A stretch of 64,000 bases of DNA, taken from contig JALGPY010000004.1 in NCBI GenBank assembly GCA_023055425.1, forward strand, positions 59,543,718 through 59,607,717, given 5' to 3'. The position numbers and the translations under genes were made by a program. Of the stretch, positions 22,184 through 33,218 are shown piece by piece. Source of the stretch: Linanthus parryae (taxonomy: Eukaryota; Streptophyta; Magnoliopsida; Ericales; Polemoniaceae). The stretch's first letter is position 1. Each line of letters begins with the position of its first letter. Under the pieces are notes generated by a model that was not told the origin of the DNA, searched no databases, and saw only the letters and a program-made list of their open reading frames with translations.

Positions 22184-23224
22184 TCAAGAAGGCAAAGATA
22201 GTTCATAAACTCCTACAGCTAATGCAGCAACTCTTGCTTCATTCCGGACGCGCAGATCTATCTCCCCTTTAGCCAATCTTCTACTTCTTTTCAAATCCTG
22301 CACATTTCGGCAAATGTGAGAACCACATCCAATATCCAATACCAAAGATGAAGAAATAGAAAGATTGACGTCTATAACAAAAATAACTGGTGTTGGTGGA
22401 ATTACTATTCCAAGATTCTTATCCTCCAGATATTTAGGGCAAATCCACCTCCAGTGACCCGGATGGCTACAGTAGTGACATTCACCTTTAGCCACGCCCC
22501 CACTAGGCTTTAGGGCTTCCTTGGATTTTGCAACTTTCTTGCGCTTTCCTTTGGAGGTAGAGGCAACTCCCTTGTCCTTCCTCTTATTCACCATCATTAT
22601 GGCTTTGCCCTTGCCTTTGTTGATGCTCTGTTCATCTGTCTTTAGCATGTTCAGCAGGTCTGGCAGAATCTTACTAATCTCGTTCATGCTATAGTTCATG
22701 ATGAACTGGTTATAACTGTCAGGCAATGACTGCAAGACAAGATCTGTAACCAAATCTTGGCTGAGTGGGAACCCCAGTCTCTCGAGGTTCTCAATGTACC
22801 CGATCATTTGGAGTACATGAGGCCCAACTGGGTTTCCTTCTGCAAGACTGCTCTTGAACAGTGCTTTGGACACTTCATACCGCTCATGCCTTGCCTATTC
22901 CTGAAACAACTATTTCAAGTGTATGATCATATCATAGGCCTCCATGTTCTCGTGTTGCTTCTGAAGCTCAGACGTCATGGTGCAGAGAATGAGGCAAGTC
23001 ACATCATTATAATCATTTATATGTTTTTGACGTTCCCTTACATTAGCTAGAACGGACTCATCCTGGGGTGGGTCTTGAGTTGGAGTGTCCAAGACGTACA
23101 GCTTCTTTTCTTGCTTAAGGAAAATCCTTAAGTTTCAGTACTAGTCAAGGAAATTCGTTCCCGACAGTTTGTCCTTCTCAAGGACAGATCGCAGGGATGA
23201 AGTCGATGCGTGATTGTTTGCCAT
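22184..23224 (-). pseudogene. C2-F gag and protease, with stops
   Basis: The start ATG is at 23224 ('MANNHASTSSLRSVLEKDKL'). Two tryptophan codons shortly after have become stops (near 23140), and two more stops lie near 22880-22910. The Gag body (22873-22560) resembles the copia UBN2-type domain ('LESLPDSY'-like 'LQSLPDSYNQF'). A zinc knuckle 'CHYCSHPGHWRWIC' (about 22430-22475) is intact as CX2CX4HX4C. The protease loop reads 'LDIGCGSHIC' (about 22310-22345) where LDTG or LDSG is expected. Confidence 0.85.
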
Positions 23225-24874
23225 TTGGAATTCTACAAAACGAGAAATATGCAATTATAGTATTTTGAACAATTTAACTATATTCAATAATGGCTAGATC
23301 AATAAATATAGCTCCCACTATTTTTCTCGGATTAATAGCCCTCACCAATTAATGCGGAAAATATCATGTATATTTTATAGTAGGTCCAAGATCCATATTT
23401 CACTTCTTCTTGATCTTGCTTTGGCAAGTCACCCAAGAATTGGTTATTTAGGTAGGAACCATTCCAATTGCATCCTATGCAACTCTTGGTCCAATTAGGT
23501 GAATAACTCATTATTCTTTTTCCTTTAGATAACGCCTAATTGTCCTTCCTCTAGGTTTACCAATCCAATTGATCTTACCTAGTTGCTCCAACCTCTTGCT
23601 TCAACAATAACACATTACTTGCTTGTGTTGTCAGCAACACATCATGGTGAATTAAAACCGCCTTGCTTTGGCAAGCCCGGATTTAATAGACCCTGATCAT
23701 GAAGGGTGTTTAGGCATGAGAAGGCAAAATGCAATATTCCAATTGAAGGATTTAATTAGTCATTATTCGTTTGGTTGATCCCATCAACATGATCTACTTA
23801 TTTGGATTGGGCAATCCACAATAAAAGACCATCTTTGTTTATTACTACTATCTTGTTAACGTTTTGCTAGTATCACCATACACACAAAATTAAATAACAA
23901 GACATAAAATAATAAACATCCACAAAAGAAAAATTAGTGTGGCATGGATATGGCCCCTAGACTAAGATATTAGCAACCCGATGATAATATCGATATGCCC
24001 TAAAGTGACAAGCTCATCTCCATGTGTTCCACCATAGCCGCGCACCTAGGGTAGGGAGTCTTAATCGTCTTTGTGGCTTCTTGGTTCTCCAGTCTTCTCC
24101 TCCATGCACTTGGCTACCATATAAATAATTCTAATTCTAGCCTAACATCTAGAATAAACATCCACAATAAACATCCATAAGCCTCACATTTTGAGGAAGA
24201 TGATCAGCTCGCAGGCCGTAAAATTAACTAACTATTACATTAATTTGATCAGCTTGTAAGCCGTAAACCAAACCACAACAAAGATAAACATCCACAATCT
24301 AGGCCATATCCATCCACCATGCAACAAAGCACATAATACAGTTAAATCCAATTTTTAACGTGCTTGTTAAATTTTAGTTGAAATTGGGTAATTAGGGTTA
24401 CAACGGTCCAAGGGGTCCAACCTAGGCATAGGCCGAACCCCTATGGACCACCGCACGCCGCCTTGGGCCAGCCATAGGCCGGAAGCCCCTAGGTGACCCG
24501 TAGCCTTTCTTGGCGCGCAAGGAAGAGGGGGGGGGGCTAAGGTTTCGACCCTAGTCTCCTTCCCCTTCCTTCCTTGTTGCCCAAGCTTGGTTGTTTCCAT
24601 ATAATTATTTCCATAATTGAAAAACCCCTTTTCCAATTATGTGCCCATGAACCCTAATTTTCAAGAACCCAATTATTCACATCCTATGTGATTAAACTCA
24701 CCAATTTACACATCCAATGTTAAATTAGATCTTGTTTATCTTGAATCAAATTCCATTTGCATCGACTATGCCAATTAATTTCAGTTTCGAGTAACATGAA
24801 TATAACGGTGTATAAACTGAAATCTTAACACATAAAATCATGTTATACACCAAGACATGTGGGTCTACTACCAC
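23225..24874 (-). other. C2-F non-coding leader
   Basis: These 1.65 kb between the 5' LTR and gag have no plausible ORF. Bases 24180-24870 are shared with the leaders of C2-H and C2-G and include a GC-rich patch (24400-24540). Next to the LTR, the minus strand reads TGGTAGTAGACCCAC, a decayed form of the TGGTATCAGAACCAC primer site seen in C2-G. Confidence 0.75.
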
Positions 24875-25476
24875 TGTTGGGTTTTGACGTACGTAACGCA
24901 GCGGAATAACAAAAATTCCTACTCAAAGCCCACCAAGGATCACAGGAAGAGACAATCATAACATGATAAGAGCATATAAGATGTGTACCTTTTGGTTTGG
25001 GAGATCAAACGAAGAATAGTGTCTTCGTCTCGACGGTTGATCCACGCCTAGAGGTGAGATCTACATCTTTCTTCTCCTGGTTCTAGCTTGGACCGGAGGA
25101 AGAGGAAGAAGGAATCACACAACGAAGAACAAAGAGAGAGTTCGGCCTCTCTTTGTGGCCGACAGGTAGGGGGCGGACGGCAAGGCGCTTCGGCCTCTTG
25201 TTGTCTTGTCTCTCTCTCTTGCTTTCTCTCCCACTCACTTATGTTATGAGCATTAGTTGTGGGAAGGAAGCTAGGAGCATCCTTTATATAGTCCAACAAC
25301 TCCTTGTTAACTACATAAAGACCCTTCCTAATCCTGCATGAATTTGGATTAGTCCCTTCCTTGCATATTAGTCCTACTAAGTTTTCCAGGTGTTGCAAAG
25401 CGATCTTTATAATTAATTAATCATATTAATTAATTCTCAATTATATTTCAACTCTATTAGGCGTGTGACCCCATAG
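24875..25476 (-). repeat. C2-F 5' LTR, truncated
   Basis: It matches 17850-18448 of the 3' LTR at high identity, then stops inside the motif ATTAGGCGTGTGACCCCATAG. About 820 bp of LTR is missing, so no target-site duplication can be read. Confidence 0.9.
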
Positions 25477-25528
25477 GTCCATTAGGGCATAGCAAGAGCC
25501 AAATCATATTAGGCGTGTGACCCCATAG
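25455..25528. repeat. Filler-type junction with a 22-bp direct repeat
   Basis: The 22-mer starting TATTAGGCGTGTGACC occurs at 25455-25476 and 25507-25528. It belongs to the C2 LTR. The 30 bp between the copies includes CATTAGGGCATA.CAAGAGCC, which resembles 25608-25630 in the sequence beyond. This looks like a repair junction with templated filler from both sides. Confidence 0.7.
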
Positions 25529-27452
25529 TAAACACGTCGATTTAAGTTGATAACGATATTAGTTCATGAGTAGCCAAATATTTTCAAATCATTTCAATCG
25601 ATTAGGGCATATCAAGAGCCACAAACAACATCAATAGTGTAGTCAATTTTCTTTCAAGTTCACTTAACCGTTAAGTTTAGCTGAGGCATGTCCATAGCCA
25701 CAAGCGGATCGATGTAAACAGAGGGATCACGAAATAATCATAAGGGTTCCCTATAGGGTCTATCAAGCCCTATTTCACCCGAGCATTAAGGGAGCCCATT
25801 CGTCAACCCCACTCACAACATTAGCTAAAAGGCCTTAAAGTGTCGACACCCCCATACCGTAGTCACCCTTACAAGTATAAGTAGCACTCTATAGATCTAC
25901 AATCCCCTTGGTCTCAATATCTTGGTACATTCTGGCTCATCGGGGGCGGATTTTTGAACAATTAAGTTCTATCCAATAATAAGAAGCATTGCTTCAATGG
26001 TCTTAGCCGTAAGAAAATGGAGGATCGCTTGGTGCCTCCCATTAATAACATAACTCTGTACATCGTCCTAAATCTATTAGAGGTATCTTATTTCTTCTCT
26101 TTCACATTAACAGGATCAGAAGATCAACAAATCCAAAGTAATTTCTGAGAGCTCTCAAAGGAGATGAATAAAATAGTTTAACAACATTCGAGTGGAAAAC
26201 ATGCATTCTCATACTATTTCATATAACAAAGCGTTCTTTCTTAAAATTCATAGGCATACACACATTTTGATAATTAAAGATCGCACGTGCGTACTTACCA
26301 CTGAGCCAAGAAATCCGCAAAGCAAAGCCAGCACTCATACAACGCTCGTCTCATGTGAATCCGGGTCTAACAGTCAATGCAGCGATACGAACATGTATGC
26401 CTATTGCGGAACGGTCCTCAACACCGGCTGGATATACACAAGTAAAGTATACAACCTATTAGCATATACCCTCTATATGAGGTTGTATGCATGAATGAAA
26501 TAAATGCAGGTCATGCATGCTAACTTGACCAAAATGCCCCTGATACTTTGAAACTGTCCAGTACAGTCCCTGACTGTGCCTGGAACCCATATTACACTCA
26601 TTCTGGCCCAATAACATCCAAGAATGATCTTAACTCTTCCATATGAACTTAGCATTGAAATCTACAACTTTCAGTTTATTATACTTAGGCCCCTAAAGTT
26701 TGTTAAAATTACAGAACCCCCCCCCCCATTGATTTGGTCACTCTCGAGTCAAATACTTCCTTCTTAAGGCTCCAAATATCCTTCTTAATAAGGTTGTTGG
26801 TCTCAAAACATTAACTCTAACTCAAGTAGTTCAAATGTGAAGTTTTAATTAAATGCAAATAAGCCCCCGAAGTTTTGTAAAACTACAAAAGGCCCAACTA
26901 TTGACTTGGTCAACCCAAACGAGGAAAGACATACGAGTACTCCAAATATGCATACAAGACATGCTGACAAACTCCAAGTTACGAACTTGGTCAAACTTAA
27001 GTGAAATTACTATTTTTTCCCTCCTATACAGTTCAGTCAAACTAGGGTTTTCGAAAAGTCAAACTTGGTCAAACTTTATATATAGACTTAGAATATGAAT
27101 ACGAACATGTTTAATGAAGAACGTTAAGGTTAGAAATGTCGTTCAAATGGTCAAAACGTAAGTTCAAAGATAGCGAAAAGTCATTTTAAGTAGTCGACGT
27201 CGCAACCGATTTCTGATTCGTTGGGAAGGAGTTATGAAAATCTAAAAATAGGGTTTTAAAGATGATATTTCAAGGATTCCATAACGTATTTGAACACCTA
27301 AAAACTCCAAGTATTCAAAGAGATATCGCTGGTCAAAGTTGGATGAAAATTTCGATTTAACACGAGTTCAAAGCAACAACTTTAGGCTTGATTTGTGAGA
27401 AATCCGTCACAAATTTGAAGATGACCCAAACTCGATGATTTGAAGTATTATA
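25529..27452 (-). mobile_element. TK-I: chromovirus-type LTR, first part (split by TK-D)
   Basis: Sequence left of TK-D continues at 36683 on its right, as shown by the shared TTATA target duplication. The far end at 37858 reads, on the minus strand, TGTAACACCCC, the usual start of Tekay/Del LTRs. No ORF or domain is visible here. Orientation and identity are inferred from that terminus and from the ~3.1-kb combined length. The end near 25529 is truncated by the junction with C2-F. Confidence 0.5.
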
Positions 27453-27554
27453 TGTAATACTCGGTTGTCATTATAGGCATTACTGCTAATTTTTTTTTTT
27501 GCTAAGTTTAGTTAAGTATCTATCAAACGGGGAGGTATTTGTAGTTTCGGTAGT

Positions 27555-27561
27555 ATATAAA
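27555..27561 (+). promoter_or_regulatory. TATA box in the TK-D LTR
   Basis: TATATAA in GGTAGTATATAAACTAG is kept in the 3' LTR at about 33330 and is followed by CT-rich leader sequence, as in other plant LTR promoters. Promoter activity is inferred. Confidence 0.5.
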
Positions 27562-28118
27562 CTAGCTAATATGGGGGGGTTGTGGTTGAATTTCTAAGAA
27601 GCTCTAAAACCTAATGGGTAAAATGATAAAAGTGAATTTAATAATAACAAAACATCTCTCTCTCTCTCCAACACTCACCATCTGATGAATTTCCCCCCAC
27701 ATCACCCAACACAACACACAAACTCCCCCCCCCCCTCCTTTCTCTCTCTCTCACCCCGTCACTATCTCTCTCTCTCTCCCCTTGTTTTTCTCTTCTCTCA
27801 CGCAACACAAACACACACACCCTTATTAAATTTTTTTCTCTACTCTCACAAACATCGCTCTCTCTCTCCTCCTCCCTCACAACACACCCACACACACTCA
27901 CAAAACTTTCACCCTCACAAAAACAAATACCCATCTCTTTTCTCTCCCTATCACTCTTCCGTCACCCTCTCTCTCTTCCCTCTTCCCCTCTATTTATCTC
28001 TTCTCCCCCTCTTCTTTCTTCGGCAGAACCCCACCCGAGACCTCCATCACTCCCAACACCATCACCACCTCACCACCACCCCCGCTCTCTGTCTCTCCCT
28101 GCCTTCCCTCATCTCTGC

Positions 28119-28592
<474 letters not shown>

Positions 28593-30664
28593 GCGGTAGC
28601 AGCTGCAAGAAGGCAGCCCACCACCAGCCACCACCATCACCGGTGACACCCCCATCACCACCAGTCGCCACAACCACCGTCTCTCCCTCCATCTCTCTCT
28701 GTCTCTCTCTCTCTCTCTCTCCCTCCCTCCCCCTCCTCTGTTCTGCCCGACGAAGAGAAGCAGGAGTAGCGGCGGCGGTGAAGCCGCTGCCTCCCCTGAC
28801 AGACGAGACCCACGCCACCACCACCGCCTGCCTCATCTCTCTCTCCCTCCAACCTATTTATCGATCTCTCTCCTTCTGTTCTTCCCCTCTGTTCGCACGG
28901 ACCAGCAGAAGCCGGAGCAACCACCGCCACCAGACCCGTAGGTCACCGACGGCGACCCGACGGGATCGACGAGGCCTCTCCTCCCGTTCTCCCTCCTTGC
29001 GGGCTACATACCCACTTTCTTAGAGGTCCAACCGAGGTCAGAGGACCGCAATTCCGGCGACCCATTCACCTGAATGCCATAATTTCCGGCGAGACGCTCG
29101 ACCCGACCACAAACCCGGTTCTCTATCATTTGGTATCCTATTTTGATAATTTTTGACATGAATCGCATTCTTTTGACTTGAATTTGAGATTTATATCATT
29201 GAACTCGTATGGGTAACAACATATAATCAGATTCGTGAATTGGGGTTGTTGATTTTTGAAGAAGATGAGAAAGGGGGATGATTTTGTATTTAACAGAAAT
29301 TTTAGGGTATTATCTGTAGGGTCATAAACTATTAATGAGTAGATAGGGTAACTAATTGAAGTATATACAACTTAGGGGAGCCCCTCTAATTTACCTAAAC
29401 TGCATTTATAAATATATATATATATATATGTATATATGTATAATAACATTTTAGCTTATATAATGTATATTGTTATTTGTAAATAATTAAGTACCCTAAA
29501 CAAATTAATGAAATAAATATGTTTTCAAAGAAAAATAAAAGGTTAAGTTTCAATAAAATAGAAATATGGTATAACTAAGTATTATAGCCGCTTTATTGTA
29601 AAATAGATAATAAGTTAACAAAAATTACACTTTTGTATATATATGTTTACAATGGAGGTAATAAGTAAATCTATATAAATTATAAATTAGTTATAATTAG
29701 AGTTATAACAATTTCTCTTGAAAAATAAGTTAACGAAAGAAGAATTGTTTTGTATATATGAGTATGTAATTAATAAAGATAATATTCTCATTATAAATGT
29801 CACCTTAATTTTTATTTAAACAAATAGAGAGTTTCAAATAATTATGATCTCTTTTCCGACAAATGAACTTGTTAAAATTAAATGTTGCTAGTTGTAAATT
29901 AGAGAATTTAAGAAATGATTTCATAAACTAAAAATAGCACTTCTAAGTTGTTTTAGGGATTTCATTAGTAGTACTTGTTATTAAATAATCGGAAAATAAT
30001 GTCTTATCAATATTTTAAATTATTGTTTAATTATTTAGTAACATCTTTTATTTTAAATTATAAATGATTAGAAATCTAATATTAATAAATAAGTTAAGTC
30101 AAGATTTAATTAACTAAGTATGTCATCTTCAAATGGGGATCGTGAGGGTTGGACTTGACTTTTCGTCCTAGCCGAGCACTCAAATAGGATTTGTGCATTT
30201 ATTCGTTTAGAATTACCGGCCTCGTGACTAGATGATTGATAAATTTTAGGTGACGGATTTGAGGACATAGGCTTTGTTGACCATCCTACGTACTGACTGC
30301 TGAGTCAACATCAGGTGAGTTATATGCTTATCCTAGCTAGCCTAGCTTCATTCGTGTCATAACATGATTTTATTATACGTCTCAAAAACGTATTTTTGTG
30401 ATACACATGTTTCACTTGTTATTGGTTACGTTTTGAAATGGTTGTTTTGGAACTGTCAAACGATAATAATAACACGTTAATAAAGTAAAATGGAATCGCA
30501 TGTACCGGACTCTGTTACTACTGTGGAGGTCCTTTAATGACCATTATTATTTGGTAGGCCCTTTGTTGGTCATGGCTCTTCGCCTTGTTGGCTAGAGTCC
30601 CAGCTAGTACTCACCCTTCTGGCCTTTTGCTTCTTAAGGGGGTGTTGCAACACTTAAGGTCTAG

Positions 30665-30775
30665 TCTGGCAGTTGGGAGGTCCTTTGTTGACCATTAAGG
30701 AGGTCCTTTGTTGACCATTACTATTGGGAGGTCCTTTGTTGACCATTAAGGAGGTCCTTTGTTGACCATTACTAT
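30665..30775 (+). repeat. Short tandem repeats carrying TTGACC boxes in the TK-D LTR
   Basis: GGAGGTCCTTTGTTGACCATTA is repeated four times, in two pairs. TTGACC, a W-box-like core, falls at 30688, 30711, 30739 and 30762, with another outside the array at 30277. The same array is in the 3' LTR at about 35980-36085. Confidence 0.85.
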
Positions 30776-31376
30776 TTCCGGTATTGTTCTTAATAATGGA
30801 CTCTTTTGATTCTATATTTGGAAAGTGATAACTGGATTCTTATTCTATTTGGAAATTGGCACTTGTGAAGAATTTAATTGGAAATGTTTGAAGCTGGATA
30901 TTGCCAATCGTAAATTGGCTAACACTGTTGTTTATGACGCTGCAAATTTTGATATTTGGTTACTTTTACACCATAGTCTGTTATTCCTCATTTTTATTAC
31001 ACGCCTAACACTGTGATGTTCTGATCTTCCTGCTTTACATGCTAAGGTATATCTCACTCAGTATTTCATGCTGATTTTCGAAAAACTGCGGTCTTTGTTT
31101 TCATTCCCCCGCAGGTCTAGGAGCTGGGAGATGGGCGTAAGGGGATCGTGGACTCACCTAGTATCTAGCAGTCCTTATTAAAATCAACTCTTAGCATAAT
31201 CTTGTCTTGTTCAATAGTAGACTAATCTCCTCTTGTGTAATAGTATGTTTCATGTTGAAGACAATCATCGTTTGTAATATATTTAAGTATGGAATGTTTT
31301 GTTCACGATTCTGCCGTTTCTTTATGAGTAGCACCCTCCCGGTCTCTCCCGAGCCGGAATGAGGGGGTGTTACAGG

Positions 31377-31388
31377 TGGTATCAGAGC
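31377..31388 (+). promoter_or_regulatory. TK-D primer-binding site
   Basis: TGGTATCAGAGC lies two bases after the 5' LTR and is complementary to initiator tRNA-Met. Confidence 0.92.
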
Positions 31389-31872
31389 AGTTCGTTCCAA
31401 TAAGGGAATAAAACCTGTAGGGCAGTTTAAAATGAATTTAGATAAAGAAAACCTAAAATTGGACAAGCCGATTGGGTTATGGGTAGTTTTAGACTTACTG
31501 AGTCCCACCCACTCTCGACCTTTCTTTGCTAGAAATATTTTGTGATGTGATAATATTTGCATTGACTGATTTGATTATGGAATACTCTATTGGGTATTTC
31601 CTTATTTGATTGTCCTTTGAACTAATGTTGCTCCCATGACGGAGACGAGGATTTGAGAATTTGATGAATCGAGATGATTAATATTGAGTTGGATTTATGG
31701 GAATGAGTTATGTGCATTAACTGCTAATGATGTATGCTTTGATTTTTATGTGTCTTATAAATGATAATTGTGCTATATGAAAATATATGTGTACACTTCG
31801 TGATGCTAGTCGTTCTAGTTAATCACCCCGTGTTATATTAAGTAATAATGCAATAGGCGATAGTGTAGGAAC
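31389..31872 (+). other. TK-D leader between primer site and gag
   Basis: These 484 bp are non-coding. No domain or repeat is recognised. Confidence 0.6.
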
Positions 31873-33064
31873 ATGACTGACCAACCCATGCGATACTACA
31901 CTAGGAGGGTGCAACGTGAACAGATGGCTGAAGACAACAACAACATGGAGCAATTCTTCGCCCAAATGGCCCAAATGTCTTGATTCATGAACAACAATGT
32001 GGCCAATGAAAGGAAACCTGACTGGGCTAAGAAGATAGCTCAGCGAAACCCTAGCAACTTCTATGGGGAGGAGGATCCAGTTTTGCTTGAGAATTGGATC
32101 AGAGACTTTGATAAGATTTTTCAGGCCATGGAATGCCCAGAAGCCCGCAAGATTAACGAGGCGGCATTCTATTTTAAGAAAAAGGCTGATAATCGGTGGA
32201 CAGCTAACCGAGCAAGACTCTTGGCTCAAGAAGGCTTCAACTGGGAAGCGCTGAAGACAGCAATGAGAATTGCCTTCTATCCAGAGCATGTCAAGGAGCA
32301 GAAGTACGATGAGTTCATCGCGTTGAAGCAAGGCAACGATTCGGTGACTGAATACTACGACAAGTTCGTAGAATTGGCCCGGTTTGCAGAGGATACAGTT
32401 CCTACCGAAGGGCGCATGGTCACTCGTTTCATAGGCGGCCTAAGGCTCACTCTTCAGAGAACTATGCTCACCAGAACATATGCCACCCTGTCAGAGGCCT
32501 ATGGCATAGCAGCAAACATCTGGAGGGTCGACCAAACACTGACCCAACAACTGAAGAAGAGAAAGGCAGAAAGTCAAGAGGATGACAACTATGGACAAGG
32601 CATGAACAACCAAGGTGAAGATAAACGTTTCAAGTCTAGAAATGCTGGGGGGAGTCAGAACCAACATCAGATGGGGAGGCCTAACCGTCACTACTACTGT
32701 AAGAGGTTCAATGGGGACCACCCAGGAGTAACGTGTGATGGGACCAGGGTGACATGCGACTACTGTGGAAACAAGGGCCAGAGGATGTACGAATGCAACA
32801 AAAGAAGCGAAGCAGGGCGTCGCCAGAATGGAAATGGCTTCGGACAGAACAACTGGAATGGAGGGAATCAGCATCGCAACAACAAGTATGGAAACGGTGC
32901 GTCCGGGTACCAAGGAAATTATCGTGGCAATGGCAATGGCAATGGCAATGGAGGGCAAAAAAGAAAAACACAAATTTGAAATGCTAACAACAGAGCTGGT
33001 AATGATGGGAACGGAAACAGGGGAAATGCAGCTCAGGGCAACAACCAGAGGCCACCTGGTTAAA
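31873..33064 (+). pseudogene. TK-D gag (Tekay/Del-type), one internal stop, damaged zinc knuckles
   Basis: The likely start is ATG at 31873 ('MTDQPMRYYTRR'). A TGA at 31981 interrupts it, and the frame is then open from 31987 to 32979. The retrotransposon Gag core follows the chromovirus pattern: 'NFYGEEDPVLLENWIRDFDKIF' at residues 18-40 after the stop, 'KYDEFIALKQGNDSVTEYYDKF' and 'RFIGGLR'. Two zinc knuckles follow. The first (C..FNGDHPGVTC) has Phe in place of a cysteine. The second (CDYCGNKGQRMYEC) has Gln in place of His. The tail is Asn/Gly-rich. A frameshift near 32965 moves the end to another frame, which stops at 33062 just before protease-start-like codons. The truncated protein could still assemble, but nucleic-acid binding is probably impaired. 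Confidence 0.88.
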
Positions 33065-33205
33065 TCTTTGTGATGAGCGAAGCAGAAGCGCGGGCAATAA
33101 ACAACAAGGAAGGTAAGCGCTCAAACACTAGTCTATATGCATCTCACATAGGAAACCCGTAGTGACCTTAGTGATTCGTTCAAGCTTCGAGGACGAAGCT
33201 TAGTC

Positions 33206-33218
33206 CAAGGGGGGAGGA
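33206..33218 (+). promoter_or_regulatory. TK-D polypurine tract
   Basis: CAAGGGGGGAGGA directly precedes the 3' LTR and would prime plus-strand synthesis. It is preceded by TTCGAGGACGAAGC, the conserved end of the chromovirus internal region. Confidence 0.92.

Larger units (their letters stand above)
17850..25476 (-). mobile_element. C2-F: near-complete Ty1/copia element, minus strand, 5' LTR truncated
   Basis: Read on the minus strand: a partial 5' LTR (25476-24875), a primer-site-like sequence, a long non-coding leader (24874-23225), gag with a zinc knuckle, protease, integrase, reverse transcriptase, RNase H, a primer tract and a full 3' LTR. The order protease-integrase-RT is copia-type. 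The coding region has many stops and an altered RT active site, so the copy is dead. I cannot assign the copia lineage with confidence. Confidence 0.9.
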
